Below are positions 1 through 11,859 of a DNA stretch of 64,000 nucleotides, piece by piece. The notes beneath the pieces are model-generated. The model saw only the letters and a list, made by a program, of their open reading frames with translations, ran no database searches and had not been told where the DNA came from. The position numbers were made by a program, and so were the translations under genes. Positions within the stretch are counted from its first letter, which is position 1. Each line of letters opens with the position of its first letter. Origin of the DNA: Mantamonas sphyraenae (Eukaryota > CRuMs > Mantamonadidae); the NCBI GenBank assembly GCA_026936335.1, contig JAPMXV010000032.1, positions 310,001-374,000 on the forward strand, in the 5' to 3' direction.

Positions 1-2373
1 GACCCTGTCACGCGCCTCCTGTTGCTCCTTGGCACGCACCTCCTTTGCTGTCAGCCGTGTTTGTTTGCCGCCCTCGTTGCTGCCATTGCTTGCCCTGCTG
101 CTCGCTCGTGTGCCTGCCACCGCTGCCTTCTTTCGCTTCACCTTCTTCTTGCCCCCCGCCTCGCTGCCACCGCCTCCACGAGAGGGACCTGCAGCAGCTG
201 GTGCCCCACCTCGGCTGGCTCGTGACACACGCGATCCCTTGGAGGCACGAGAGGCCTTGGAGGCCCTGGACGCAACCGAGGCCTTGTCGTCCTCCGGGTC
301 GTTGGCGTTGCCGGCGCTGTTGCGTGATGCTGCAGCGCCTGCGCCGCGTTCGGGAATCTCCAGGCCCAGGTTCTTGTACAACTGCTCCCTGTTGCGTTGG
401 GCCTCACGTTGGGCCTCGACGTAATCGTAGGCGGCAGCTTGTTGGGCTTCGGCCTCTTGTTGCAGTTTGCGTGCTGCGCGTTCGGCCCTGCGCTGTTCGC
501 GCTGTTGTTGCTCTTCCTCCTCGCGCAGCTGACGCTCCTGTGCCTCTGCCTCGCGTGCCAACACCCCTCGATTGGCCTGTTCCACCTTTGCATGGTTGCG
601 TTGTGCCTCCGATTGCATGTCATTCCACAGTTTCTTGCGCATCTCCCGCAGCTCGTCCTCCTTGTCATTGGCCACCTCCACCTGTTCGTGGTTTGCCTGG
701 CCACACGCAATTCCACCTCGGCGTCGTCTTTGTTGCCACCAGCACCACCAGCACCACCAGCACCGTCGGTCAGCTGCCTGTCCCACGGCACGCCTCCACC
801 GTACTGCTGCTCCATGTAGCGCTGTCTGTTCTGTGCCGCCTGTGCCTTGCCCTGCAGGTAGATTTGCTGCCGTTCCCGCGCCTCCTGCTGCCGCCTGGCC
901 TCGGCCGCACGCAACTTCTCCTGATGCTCGCGCACCAAACGCACACGTGCCTCTTCCATCCTCTCTGCCTCTGCCTGCTGCTTGCGAAACGCCGCCTGAC
1001 GTGCCTTGAGCCGTTCCATCTTTTTCCGCTGCAAATCCACCATCTGCTGGTAGTCCGCATTGTTGTCCTCCCACTTTTTGTTGTCCTCCTCCTTGGCCGC
1101 CTTTCCCTGTGCTTGTGCCTGTTTGCCCTTGGCATCTTCACTGCTGTTGTTGCTGTTGCTGCTGCTGCTGCTGCTGCTGCCTCCTTCGTCCTTGCTGTTG
1201 CGCTTGCCCAGGTCTTTGGGCAGACCCTTCTTGAGCTTGAGGACGTCCTGGTGCAACACCGTGTGCGAAAACTCGTCCTGGTGAACGGTGTCGGAAAGGA
1301 AGCTCTGGATGCGGGCCTTGATGAAGGGTTTGCGCAAGATCTGGTTGACGGACGGCCGCTGATCCGGGTTCTTCTTCAGCATGGAGGCAATGAGGTCGCG
1401 CAAGTCGTCGCTGTAGTAGCGTGGAATGGGCGGGTAGATGCCACGCAGGATCTTGAGCACCAATCCCTTCATGTTGTTTGCGTCAAAGGCGTGCTTCAGT
1501 GTGGTCAACTCGTACAACACACAGCCCAGCGACCACACATCCGACTTGTGGTTGTACGGCTTGCTTTCGCAAATCTCGGGCGAAAGGTAGTACGGTGTCC
1601 CAATGGCCGTTTCCGCCTGTTCCATCGTCGATTCCAACACACGGGCAATGCCAAAGTCGCCCAGCTTCACCACCCCCTTCGACGTCAGAAAGATGTTCTG
1701 GCCCTTGATATCTCGGTGCAGGATCTTGCGGTCGTGTACATGCTTCAGTGCCAGGCAAATTTGTACAAACCAGTCGATGATTTTCTGTTCAGGGCGGCGG
1801 CGGGGCAGGTGTGAGTGAGTGCGCCGGTGAAATGAGACAGAGTGGCAGCCGGCAAAAGGGAAGCGTCTACAGACACTATAGATGGCATGCATGAGGCCAT
1901 GCAAGGAGTGTGCATATGCAAACGGAGGAATGACAGGCTAGGACAGGAGGAGATGTGTGCGGCGTGTGTGTGTGTGCGTGTGTGCGGGGAGGGAAGGGAG
2001 GGCGGAGCCAAGCGGGCGGACAGAAACGCACCTCTTCGCTAAACTTGACGCCGCGCTGCTTCTCGATGAGATTGCTGAGGTCGCCACCGTCGCAGTAATC
2101 CATGAGGATGTAGAGCTTGCCTCGTTCCATGGCCGAGTCTTCGTAGCTGACGATGTTGGGGTGCTTGAGGTAGGCGAGGATCTGCACCTCCTTCAGGGCC
2201 TCCTCGCGTTCCTCCTTGGAACAGCGGCTGATGTCCATTTCCTTGACCACGTGCAACTTCTTGTCCTGCTTGCCACGCACAAGGATCGCCTTGCCGTACG
2301 AGCCCTTGCCAATGACTTTGACGCGTGTGAACTGCGACATGAACGTCGCTTTCTTCGGCTGCGCTCGCGACAT
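1..2373 (-). CDS. NEK1-type NIMA-related Ser/Thr protein kinase, partial (3' end off window)
   Basis: Protein kinase of the NEK1/3/5 type; family members act at cilia, centrosomes and in DNA-damage signalling. Exon 1 runs 2373-2032. A 247-nt intron (2031-1785, donor GTGCGT, acceptor GAACAG) joins in phase 0 inside the kinase domain. Visible features are the glycine loop GKGSYGKA (residues 22-29), catalytic Lys44, HRDIKGQN (137-144), DFG (157-159) and GTPYYLSPE. After the kinase domain (about 275 residues) comes a Ser run, then a long Glu/Arg/Gln-rich coiled coil ending in a basic Ser/Ala/Gly region, as in NEK1. Near 699-702 the frame must shift by one base: upstream the frame reads kinase plus coil, and downstream a different frame gives clean coiled coil all the way to base 1. 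A missing C in a CC run would explain it. At least 709 residues lie in the window. Met12 is an alternative start. Confidence 0.9.
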
Positions 2374-2420
2374 TCCTTTGTGCTTTTGGCTGCGACGGCG
2401 CGCGATTGCCGCCAGCGCAA
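2374..2420. promoter_or_regulatory. 47-bp divergent intergenic region between the NEK1-like and RBM26-like start codons
   Basis: Only 47 bp separate two start codons pointing away from each other, so both core promoters must lie here or overlap the neighbouring first exons. No TATA-like element is visible. The assignment rests on gene arrangement alone. Confidence 0.5.
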
Positions 2421-5176
2421 ATGAGTGAGAGCGAGGTCAAGCAGCACGTCATTGGCCTGCTGGAGCAGTAGTGAGTAGAGAGAGAGAGGGAGGGTGTGGG
2501 TGTGTGTGTGTGTGCGAGAGAGAGTGTGTGTGCGGGCGGGGAGAAAGGGGAGGCAGGTACCGGAAGCGGACCACTGTGTGTGTTTAGGGTGGACACACAC
2601 GACGAACGGGATGGTGGAATGCGTGGTGGGCTCGGGGAATTGGGTTGGGAAAGGGGAACCGGGTGTGTTGGGGGTTGGATTGGGAAGCTGACGCGGATCT
2701 CTTGTGCGCGCGCTCGGTCTCGCCTTCCGGGTTGTCGTCACACACTCACAGTGCGGAGAATGCGGAGCGGATGGGTTCGTACGTGATGCAGATCTTGTCA
2801 ACAAACAAGGCGACATCTGCGGAGCAGTTGCGGCAGGCGTTGCAGAGCGAGCTGTCGGACAGGCTGGAAGATGGTGGGTGCATGGGTGGCGGGCTGGTGC
2901 GGGTGGAGATTCCGCCTCTTTCAAGAGCAAGACACCATGGGTTGGTGGCGTAGCACACACAGAGCACAGAGCACACAGCACAGGCAGACTTGGGGGGGCT
3001 GACACACAAGGGACGGACGGGTTGCACAGACACGGATGCGTTTGTGGACGCGCTGGTGAAATACCTGGGCAGGTTGGGCTGGCTGGCAACCCCTGCTGTG
3101 GAGCCGAACCAGGGGGCAGGAGGATGGCAGGATCAGCAACATCAGCAGCAGGGACGCAAACGATCACGTTCGCAATCGCCCGAGAGGGACACAGGGTATG
3201 CCCAGGGTGGGGATGAAAAGCGACAACGCTCAGGCGCAGGCGGGTACGGGATCATGGTGATGCAGGGCCAGGGACGCCAGGCACAGGGGTCGCATGCAGG
3301 AGATGGCACACGAGAAAGCCAACCACAGAATCATCACCATCATCATCCACAGCAACATCATCAGCAGCAGCACTCGCAGATGGGAATGCCAGTGCATGGG
3401 ATGCATGGTGGAGGACGCGGTGGGATGTCGATGCGTGGAGGGCGTGGACGCGGGTATGAACAGCATCCACGACGTGGGAGTGGGCCGACAGCAGGGCCTG
3501 CAGCAAGTGGAGGAGGAGGAGGAGGAGGAGGAGGAGGGGGATTCCAGAGGAGTGCCAGCAACAAGCCGACACGAGGGAACACCAACCTGGTGGTGACGGG
3601 CATCCCCAGGGAGGATAACAACATTATGGCGTTGATGAAGCACTTTCAGGAGTTTGGCACGGTGAAGAACGTGCGTGTGGAACCGGATGCGTCGGAGGCA
3701 CTGGTGTCGTTTTCCAATCACCACGAGGCGGTGACTGCGTGGCGGTCGCCCAAAGCGGTGTGTGACAATCGCTTCATCAAAGTGTTTTGGGCGGATGAAA
3801 AGCTGTTGGAGCGTGGGGGCGCCGGGGCCACGGTGATGGCACGTGAGATTCGCGACGGCGCAGACTCCAGCGGGGTCAAGGACGATATGTTGGAACGTGC
3901 CGATCAGCTGTTGCAATCGCCACAGGCGCAGTCGCACTCACACCACGGGGCCGGGGGACGTGGAGGACGCGGAGGGCGTGGAGGACGCGGTGGACGAGGA
4001 GGTGGGCGTGGAGGCGGACGTGGTGTGCCCGTGAACACACGCATTGTGAACACAGAAGAGATGAAGAAGCGAGAAATGCGCGCGTTGAACCAGGAGATTC
4101 AGGCACGCAAGCAGGCGTTGATCCAGAAGCAGATTGCCGCGCAGAACGAGCTGATCAAATCGCTGGCAGACAAGTCTCTGAGCGAGGAAGAGCGCAAGAG
4201 GATCAAGGACAACATCAACAAGGTGAATAACGCCATTGCCGAGTCGTTGAAGCAGGACATGGCGCAGTTGGAGAAGAAGGGGGAGGCAGCAACAAACAAC
4301 AGCAACAGCAACAGCAGCAGCAGCAGCAGCGGGATGGAGAAGGACACACAAGAACAAGCTGGAGCAGGAGAAGGAGCAGGAGCAACACAGGATGGAGAAA
4401 AGAAGGAGGTGGAAGTGGTGGTGGAGACTGAGGGGGCAGCAAAGGAGCAGGAGCAGGACGCAGGGACTGTAGAGGCAAAAGAGCCGTCGCAGTTGGAAGT
4501 GCTCAAGGCAAAGCTGAAGAAACTGAAGGACGAGGCAAAGGAGATGGGCATTGAAGAGGGGGCGGGACGTGGAGGAGGACGTGGAGGGGCCCGTGGAGGG
4601 CGTGGGGGAGGACGCGGGCGTGGACGTGGGCAGGCTCGGCCGAGGATGAATCTGGACCACCGGCCGACGCAGGTGAGTGTGGCCAACATCCCGGAGAAGC
4701 TGCAGAGGGAAAGTGTGATCCGGCCGCTGATGGCACGGTTTGGAGCGGTGACGGAGTTGGAGATGCAGGACAACGGGGTGGCGTTGGTGACGTTTGGCAC
4801 GAGACGCAGCGCCGAGCAGGCCATGGCTAATAACGTGGTGGGCAATGCGGTGTTTGACATCCAATGGCACGACGGCACCAGTGGGGCCGGTGGAGCGGGT
4901 GCAACGGATGATCGTGATGATCAACAGTTTGAAGATGCCAAGGAGACAGCAGCATCGACGTCGAGAACGAACTCGAACACGACCACGACCACGACCACGA
5001 CCACATCATCATCAAGTGGCAAGAGCACACCAAGTGGAGAGGGAAAGAAGAAGCAACAGCAGCAGCAGGAAACGGAAGTGGTTGTTTATCACGACGAGCA
5101 CGACGACGGAGAAACGGCGGTGGACTATGGAGATGACGACGATGATGATGACGAGGATGGAGGTTGGAGGCGTTGA
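2421..5176 (+). CDS. RBM26/RBM27-like RNA-binding protein (PWI-like N-terminus, two RRMs, RGG)
   Basis: Likely nuclear RNA-binding protein of the RBM26/27 family, which in animals works with nuclear exosome adaptors in polyadenylated RNA turnover. Three exons: 2421-2470, 2752-2873, 3030-5176; introns 2471-2751 and 2874-3029, with donors GTGAGT and GTGGGT. The joined reading frame is continuous, giving 772 residues. Residues 1-75 form a PWI-like helical bundle. RRM1 is about 241-320 and closely resembles the RBM26 RRM (ending NRFIKVFWADEK). A charged coiled coil spans about 400-471, a Gly/Arg-rich block about 545-575, and a second RRM about 601-672. The tail is Ser/Thr- and Asp-rich. The CCCH zinc finger of animal RBM26 is not seen. 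The gene ends 64 bp from the convergent MgtE gene. Confidence 0.85.
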
Positions 5177-5240
5177 GGAGATTGGAACAGTTGGTGCAGA
5201 AGATGATTGCGAAGGGGAAAAGTGGGACCGTTTCTCAGCG

Positions 5241-6026
5241 TCAGCGGAGGGCAGCCGAACAAATAGACACAGTGATAACGACACCGAGGACATCCATGCT
5301 GGTGGCGAGGATGGGGGCGGCTGAATTGGCAGCGTTGAGGCCGAGGCGTTTGAGGAGCATGGGGATCATGCAGCCGAGAAGCATGCTGACCATGACAATG
5401 AAAAACAGGGACAACCCAATGGCAAAGCAGGCCTGAAGGTCACCATGCGAGAGGTAGACCCGCGCAATGGCGACGAGAGTGAGCACAGAGGCACATACGG
5501 CGGCCATGGAGAGTTCGCGGAGAAGCAGACGTCGGAAAGAGCGTGCCGAGTCGTCCACCTCACCCAGGGTGATGCTCTGGACAACCAAGGCTGTGGCTTG
5601 GTTGCCTGCGTTTCCACCTGTGCCAATGAGCATGGTGAGGAAGGTGGCAATGACCAGGTTTTCGGAAAGGAGGTCCTGGTAGGCGTCGAGAACAATGCCA
5701 GCAAAGGATTGAAGGATCATGAGCCCCACCAGCCACACCAGACGACTGGTAAGAAGGGTGGCAAAGGGTGTGTTGAAATAGGACTGCTCTGCACCGTCGT
5801 CGCCTGCGAGATCGCCGCCGTGAGTGCGGGCCAGTTCCTTGTTGAGCCAGCCGCTGAGGCCCATGCGCTCCTTCAGAGGAACCGACGCAAGCAAACGGCG
5901 CATTTCTTGTTTGACCACTGTGGTGGATGACGACACATCTGAAGCGTGCGAGGAAACCGATGACGTGGACGCCGCGGACGACGCCACAGCGCGGCGCTTT
6001 TTCAACATGGGCGAGACGACGACCAA
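5241..6026 (-). CDS. MgtE/SLC41-family divalent cation (Mg2+) transporter, single transmembrane domain
   Basis: Predicted Mg2+ or related divalent-cation channel/transporter. The 261-residue product has a Ser-rich cytosolic N-terminus (about 80 residues) and then five hydrophobic segments. It carries the MgtE signature LIGTGGNAGNQATALVVQS (about residues 137-155) and the conserved closing segment around ATSMDVLGVVITV. Bacterial MgtE has an N domain and CBS pair before this domain, and animal SLC41 has two copies of it; here there is one copy and no CBS. It would therefore need to act as a dimer, as bacterial MgtE does. No intron is needed. The start at 6026 is the first ATG of the open frame. 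Confidence 0.85.
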   Translation of the reverse strand: MVVVSPMLKKRRAVASSAASTSSVSSHASDVSSSTTVVKQEMRRLLASVPLKERMGLSGWLNKELARTHGGDLAGDDGAEQSYFNTPFATLLTSRLVWLVGLMILQSFAGIVLDAYQDLLSENLVIATFLTMLIGTGGNAGNQATALVVQSITLGEVDDSARSFRRLLLRELSMAAVCASVLTLVAIARVYLSHGDLQACFAIGLSLFFIVMVSMLLGCMIPMLLKRLGLNAANSAAPILATSMDVLGVVITVSICSAALR

Positions 6027-6048
6027 AGGTTAGGTTGGCGAAAGGTGG

Positions 6049-6110
6049 GCACGACATGAACACAATGGAAACCATGCGTGCACGACATGAACACAATGGA
6101 AACCATGCGT
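6049..6110. repeat. 31-bp tandem direct repeat, two copies
   Basis: A 31-bp unit beginning GCACGACATGAACACAATGG occurs twice head to tail (6049-6079 and 6080-6110) without mismatch. It lies between the MgtE gene start and the glutathione transferase stop, so it is in the MgtE 5' leader or promoter. Confidence 0.9.
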
Positions 6111-6144
6111 GCAAACCCCGATTGCATTTTGTTTGGCACACGCA

Positions 6145-6929
6145 TCACTGCTTCTGCTTGCCCGTGAAGCGGTCGCTGACGATGTACTCGGCAATCTTTT
6201 CGCGGGCCAGAAAGCGGTCGTGGAAGTCTTGAGCCTTGGGGAAGTTGTCAGCCACAAGCTTCTGCATGCCCTCCTCGCCACCGGGAGCTGCATCCTTGAA
6301 ACCGTTGTAGACGGAGTCGAGGACGGCAAACAACTTGAAGTCAGCGTACGAGATGTTGTCACCAAGGAGGTAGTCACCCTTCAGGTTGTCGTTGAAAGCA
6401 CGCAGGTACTTGGGGAAGGACACCTCCCAGTAAGCTTTGCTCTTGTCCTCGTCGTCGCTGCGACCCTTCGAATAGAAGCTGGTGATCAGATCCTCGATGG
6501 CGTTCAGGATGGAATTGAGGCGTGCAGCCTCCTTGACGCTGGGTGCAGAGTAGCTGGTGGCGTACTCGTCAGCCAGGTACTGGAGGATGACATTGGAGTC
6601 GCCCAAGACAAAGTCTCCGTCGTTGATCACCGGCAGCGTGCCAAACGGACAGGCATCGCTGACCTTGAACTCGCTCCATCCATCCGTGATGAACTTGTTC
6701 TCGTAAGGAATGCCTGCGTCCTCGCACAGCATGCGCACGGGTTCGCCTCTGCCGGAAGGCGGAATCGTTGGTGGCCGGGAGCCATGTCGATTTTTTGTGT
6801 GAGCGAAGCGGAAGCCTCCCAAACGGATGCCTATGTGCACGAAGGCCATGTTGGGGAAATCCAGTCGCACACTCACCGGCCAGGGAACTTCCAGTAGGTG
6901 ACGACGATGGGGGTCTGGGGGGTGGACAT
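6145..6929 (-). CDS. Cytosolic glutathione S-transferase (sigma/pi-like)
   Basis: Conjugates glutathione to electrophiles or acts as a related peroxidase/isomerase. A 53-nt first exon (6929-6877) is joined across a 128-nt intron (6876-6749, donor GTGAGT, acceptor CCGGCAG) to exon 2 (6748-6145). The product is 218 residues, the usual GST length. The short exon is required: it supplies the strand with candidate catalytic Tyr12 in VVTYWKFPGRGEPVRM, the family's N-terminal thioredoxin-like start. The glutathione-binding motif appears as LGDSNVILQYL (Ser about position 65), and the C-terminal helical domain has the N-capping box ISYADFKLF. Without the exon, the open frame would start with an unrelated intron-derived sequence. 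Confidence 0.92.
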
Positions 6930-7173
6930 CTGTGTGTGTGCAGCCCCGTGTGGTGGCCGGAATGTTTTCCGCGCACTGCGGGTCAGCCAGGAGAACGCAG
7001 AGAACGCGGATGGAGTGGAGAGCATGGAAAAGGTGTCATGTGTGACTGTTTGGGACGCACAGTACTCTTTCTTGAATGTGTTTTTCAGGTGGACCTCTCA
7101 GCGGGCTTTGCCCCAACAAACAACACACTGGGTACCCGTGGACAAGCAAGCAGACAAGCAGCACCCGTTCCTC

Positions 7174-9364
7174 TCAACTCCTTTCCAGACCAGCGACAAG
7201 GTTAACGAGCTGGTCGATCTGGCGCTGCTGCTCTGCGAGCATGCGCGTGATCTTCTCGAGCTGCTCTGTCTGTAGATCGTCGACGAGTTTCTGCTGCTCC
7301 TCCTCGTCCAACACATTGTCGTTGTTCTGGTCGTACCTGCGTAGCAACTCCTCGCCCGTGTCGGCCTGGAGGAGGTCGCGCGTAGCCTGTGAGTGTGCGG
7401 CGACCACAGTGTCGAGTTCGGCCCTGTCCAGGACGCGGTCGTTGTTCACGTCGGCTGTGGCCAAGCCCTCCTGCAATTCGTGGGCCTCTTCCGATTGCTT
7501 CTGGAAGAAGGAGGCGACACGTTTGCGAAGATCGGGAAACAGGCCTTCGTCGGCAGGTGCGCGCATGTCTTCGTCGCGTACGCGAGAGTAGCTGTCGTTG
7601 ACGATGGCAAGGAACATGTTGAGGAGGACAAAGATGGCCAGGAAGAGGTAGGTGATGAAGAAAATGGGCGCCGAGATGCGTGCACTGTACTGGAGTTCGC
7701 TAAACTCCAGGTTGCCCAGCAGGCCCAGCAGCAGGCTGAACAGGGCGTCGCCAAAGTTGTTGTAGCCACGCACGTTGCTGCCAAACGAGAGCATGGTGGC
7801 AATGAGGAAGCCGACCAGGATAAAGACAAAGAGGAGCACAAAGGAGAGCAGATCGCCGAGCGAACGGCCCAGCGTGCGATCCAGCTGTGAGAAGGAGCGA
7901 GAAAACACCTGAAGGTACTTGAGGCACTTGAACCACAACAGGAAGCCATTGACAGCCATGACGGCCGACTCAAAGCCCACAGCGGCCTTGAAGCCGCTCA
8001 TGTCCACAAACCCGCTCTCGTCGGGATTCCAGGCAGCCACAGCCGCCGCCAATGCCGTCCTGTTGGCAAAAAAGCAGATGAGGAGGAGGATGTTGACCAT
8101 GTCAAAGTAGTTCCACATGCGAGTGAAGTAGAACCTGCCACCCACCCACAACTCCTGTACCTCGTCCACAATGTATGCCAGCGTGCCCAGGCCCAGCAAG
8201 ATCTCCATGACCCAAATGCCAGCGTCCAGGGTGCGTTCGTACCGGTGCAGGTTGAGGATGGAAAACTCGTACGAGGCCACCACGCTGCCGCTGGCGGGCG
8301 TTTCCACAAACAGCTCCAGGTTGGCATACAGGTTCACGTGAGGGTTGTACACCACCAGGGTGAGGAACACCGCACGGGTTTGAGAATCCACCCAACGGTT
8401 GGCCTTGAGTTCGCCCACCAAATCCAGGAAGGCCTGGCGGTCGCCCCGTGGCAGGGTCACCGAGTAGCCAGAGGCGTCGTACGTCAACAGACGTCCAGCA
8501 GATAGTCCTCCGCCAAGTTCGCCCGCCGTACGGAAACGAAACGCAGAGGCGCTGCGTGTGGCGTTGACCACATTGCTATACGGTGCCGTTTCCTGTGTGA
8601 TGCCCGGTCTGTAGTCTGCAAGGCAGCTGCTGCCGATGTTTTGTGCAAAGCGCCCCACCTTTTGGCACGAGCCCTTTTGCACACGAACCTGCCGCAGCCG
8701 TGGCATCCCCACAAGGTAGTGGTTGCCCAGAATCATGACTTTCCCTGCGTCTGTGTGTGCACCCACGTTCGAAGGCAAAAAGGTGTCAGCAGGCCGTTGT
8801 GCCTCCCGGCCGTTTTCTCACCCAGGGCGACGTACTGCTCAATGGGTTGCCATTGTAATACTCTGTGGGGTAGACACCCTTGGCAACGACTATTTCCAGC
8901 CAGTTGAAGATGTCTTCGTGTTCAGCAATGTCCAGGAAGCCCATGGGCACGCTGTTCTCGTCAAGAAACTGCTCAAACACCAGCACCTCCTTCAGCGATT
9001 GGCCCATTTGGAACTCGTACAGTTGGTTGCGTGTGGAAAGTGCCACGGCGGTGAAGAGGAGCACAAAGCCAAAGTAGCCCACCGTGGCACGCATCTGTGA
9101 CCTGCGATCGCGCTCCTCCAACGATTTGCGCTCCAGCGCGTGTCGTTGCAACGATAGCTTGCGTGCCTCCACATGCACCTTGTGTGCTTTGAACTTGGCC
9201 GTGGCCACAGAGTGTACTCTGTGCAGGTGGCCTCCGTGGTGTGTGGGGCTCCTCCTTCCGCCCCGCTCCTCGTCGTCCCCGGATGCCTGCGCCTCACCAG
9301 GCATCCCTGTGTGGATCGGCTGCACCGCCACCAGCTGTGTTTTGCGGTGTGCATTTGAAGACAT
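7174..9364 (-). CDS. PKD2: Polycystin-2 (TRPP)-like cation channel with two EF-hands
   Basis: Six-transmembrane Ca2+-permeable channel of the polycystin family, often ciliary or in endomembranes. Exon 1 is 9364-8836 (donor GTACGT); exon 2 is 8750-7174 (acceptor CACACAG; a second AG six bases on is possible). Joined length is 701 residues. TM1 is about residues 91-112, followed by the large extracellular polycystin domain including MPRLRQVRVQKGSC, a family hallmark. TM2-TM6 occupy about 350-560, with the pore region near GLLGNLEFSEL. Two canonical EF loops follow, DVNNDRVLDRAE (about 609) and DQNNDNVLDEEE (about 647), then a C-terminal coiled coil. Vertebrate PKD2 has one functional EF-hand; two intact loops here suggest direct Ca2+ gating. 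Confidence 0.92.
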
Positions 9365-9421
9365 TTTGTTCTGAAGTGTTTATGTACAGGGCTGTTTGTT
9401 TGGAATGGAGAGGGCTGCTGC

Positions 9422-11859
9422 TCATTGGCTCTGAAAGAGCTCGTCGCCAAGATCACCCCATCCACCGTCGTCGTCATCATCATCATCGTCGTCATCGTCG
9501 TCATCATCCTCTCCGTCTTCGTTTTCGTCATGTTCTACCCTGGACCTCTTGTTGGCTGTAGTTGTGTCTTGATTCCCATTGTTGTCGTGGTCGTTGTTGT
9601 CGTCGTCGCTCACGTCCTCCATCTGCTCCCGGCTTCGTTTCCTGTTCCCTCCAGTCTGCTCTGCCTGCAGTTGCCGCGACGCACCTGCTTCCTCTTCGTC
9701 ATCATAATCATCATACCCATCCTCCTCCTCCTCCTCGTCGTCGCTGTCCATCTCGAGCAACTCCCTTGCCTCTGCGTCCATGTCAACATCCTCCGTGCTC
9801 TCATCAAAGTGTGATGCAGGCAGCCAGTCGCCTTCGCGAAGGTACTCCAACAGGCTGCGATGGTGGTTGCTGCACAGCTCACCAAACGAGCTGCTGCGTT
9901 CGAAAATCTGTTTCCAGGGCACCCCTGGCTTGCGACCATTGTCCAACTCGGCGTCGCCGAGACCGCTCTCGTCGCCTTCCAGACGATAGAGAGACTCGGG
10001 TTGGCGCACAAAGTAGGCGCTGCTGTCGATGAGCCACTGCAGGGTGACAATCTGCAGGCCGAGGGTGGCAGCGGTGCGTGCTTTGCCTGTTTCGAGGTTG
10101 GCCGCGACCACGTGTGTTGCACCCTTGCTGTTGTTCTCGTCCAATGATACACACGTAGCACCCAGCTCTCGTGCAAGCCTCCAGATGGGGTGGTGTTGCG
10201 GGTAGGGCATGGAGGTGGGGATGACACCTGTAAACACCACCCGGACCCCGGCCAACACCTGCCTCTTCATGTACCCCAACACCTCTTTCACGTCCATCGC
10301 CCCGCTCGGTGTGTTGCCCTCATAATACACGCTATGCACACACTGGATGAGCGGCAGTACGGCCGTCAGCACGCGGTCCTCCTCCGATTTGTACAACGCC
10401 TTTCTTCGTGTGGCGGCGGATGACGAGGACGACGAGGATGACGAGGATGACGACGATGACGATGACTTGTTGCCAAGGCCATTGTCATCGCCGTCGCTTT
10501 GGTGCGTCTCTTCTGTGGTCTGCTGTGCTGTAGTGGAGTCAATGGTGTCTGCGCCGACACGATTGACTTCGTCGGCGCCCTCAAAGAAGATGTACTTGCT
10601 GATGTGGATGAGATTGTCGCTGTTCTCCTGCCACACGTCTCCGTTGTCGTCGAGCACCATGACCATGGAGTCATCGGAGGGAAACACGCGTGAGAGGGCT
10701 TTGCGCAAACGCTTTGTGATGACAGCCTCTTTGCGTGGGTCCCGCGCAATTTGGTCCTTCTCCTCCTCGGTGAAGCAGTCTTCGCGTGTAAAGATGCGCT
10801 GTCCAAAGATGTCGCCTTTGGGATCGACGAGCTTGGCCACCTGCTCGGCGTAGGCTCGGCGACCCATGGTGAAGACGTGGAGCTCGCACAGGCTCTTTGC
10901 GTGGCGCAGAAACTCATACACGCCCGGACGCAACTTGACGTAGTACTGCACACCTTGGGATTCGAACCGATGCAGGTAGAGGTCGTTGTAGCTGCCGTCG
11001 CTGAGGGTGTGTGGTTCGTCCAGGTGCCGTTGCACCAGCGGGTGTTGCGCCTCCACCGTCGTGTGCACCAGGGTCAAATCCAAATCCACAATCAGAGCCA
11101 GCTTGGCCACGGAGCGCAGACGTGACACCATGTCCCGTTGCATGTCCTCTGCACGTCCCGACGTCACCACCAGTGCGTGGTCGCCCGGCAGCGGCGCCAG
11201 TTGCGTCTTGCGTTCCTCCTTCTCCCTCTGCGACAACAGCGTGGTGTCCTGAAAGTTCAGGCCACTCAGCTGCTTGTTGCACAGCAGGCACAGGTCTCCG
11301 TACCGTTCCTGGTGAAAGCAAACCGCCATGTATGCCACGGGTGTTCTAAAACGCGGACACAAGCAAAGTGTCAGAGAGGGGCTCGCAGTGCAAGGGAAAA
11401 AGCGCCTTCCCCGGGCGATACACACACACAACCATTGCACAGGACATGGAAAACACATGCGCACACACATCACACACAATGTAGGATGCACACACGCGCC
11501 ACATAAGCACGTGCGAAGCCACCGGGTGTCTCGAGAGAACACGAGGGAAAGGCGGGCGGGATCACTCACCCCTGTTCGACGTGCTCATGGCTCACAGAGA
11601 GGACAGTTCCTTCGTAAGGCGACTCGAGTTGGCGCACAGACATAAACTCCTGTTCCTTGGCCTTGTCTTCGTCCATGCGGATGGTTGCGATGATCTGCGT
11701 CTTTTTCACCTCGTCTCCTTCCTTGACCAGCCATTCCACCACTTCGCCACTCTGCCTCTGTGGCAAAAACACCTCTTCCTTGCTCCTGCCGGGTTCCAGA
11801 CTCATGACACGTTGGCACGGTGGGCGCGCCAGCAGCCACACCCCATTCATTCTCTCCAT
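9422..11859 (-). CDS. FCP1: FCP1-type RNA polymerase II CTD phosphatase (CTDP1)
   Basis: Dephosphorylates the Pol II C-terminal domain to recycle polymerase. Exon 1 is 11859-11570, the intron 11569-11346 (donor GTGAGT, acceptor TTTTAG), and exon 2 11345-9422; 737 residues in all. The N-terminal lipoyl/biotinyl-like fold (about 25-96, GEVVEWLVKEGDEVKKTQII) is the FCP1-specific N domain. The catalytic DxDxT motif is VDLDLTLVHTT (about 184), and the second acidic motif is VLDDNGDVW. A Ser/Asp-rich linker leads to a BRCT domain (about 455-560, GVRVVFTGVIP to LQWLIDSS). The C-terminus is strongly acidic, ending GGWGDLGDELF like the TFIIF-binding tail. The start is ambiguous between 11859, 11850 and 11805; the first overlaps the start codon of the opposite gene. 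Confidence 0.93.

Noticed and set aside
45-1814. 589-residue plus-strand open frame at the window start
   Set aside because: Antisense of the NEK coiled coil and kinase; the kinase motifs are on the minus strand.
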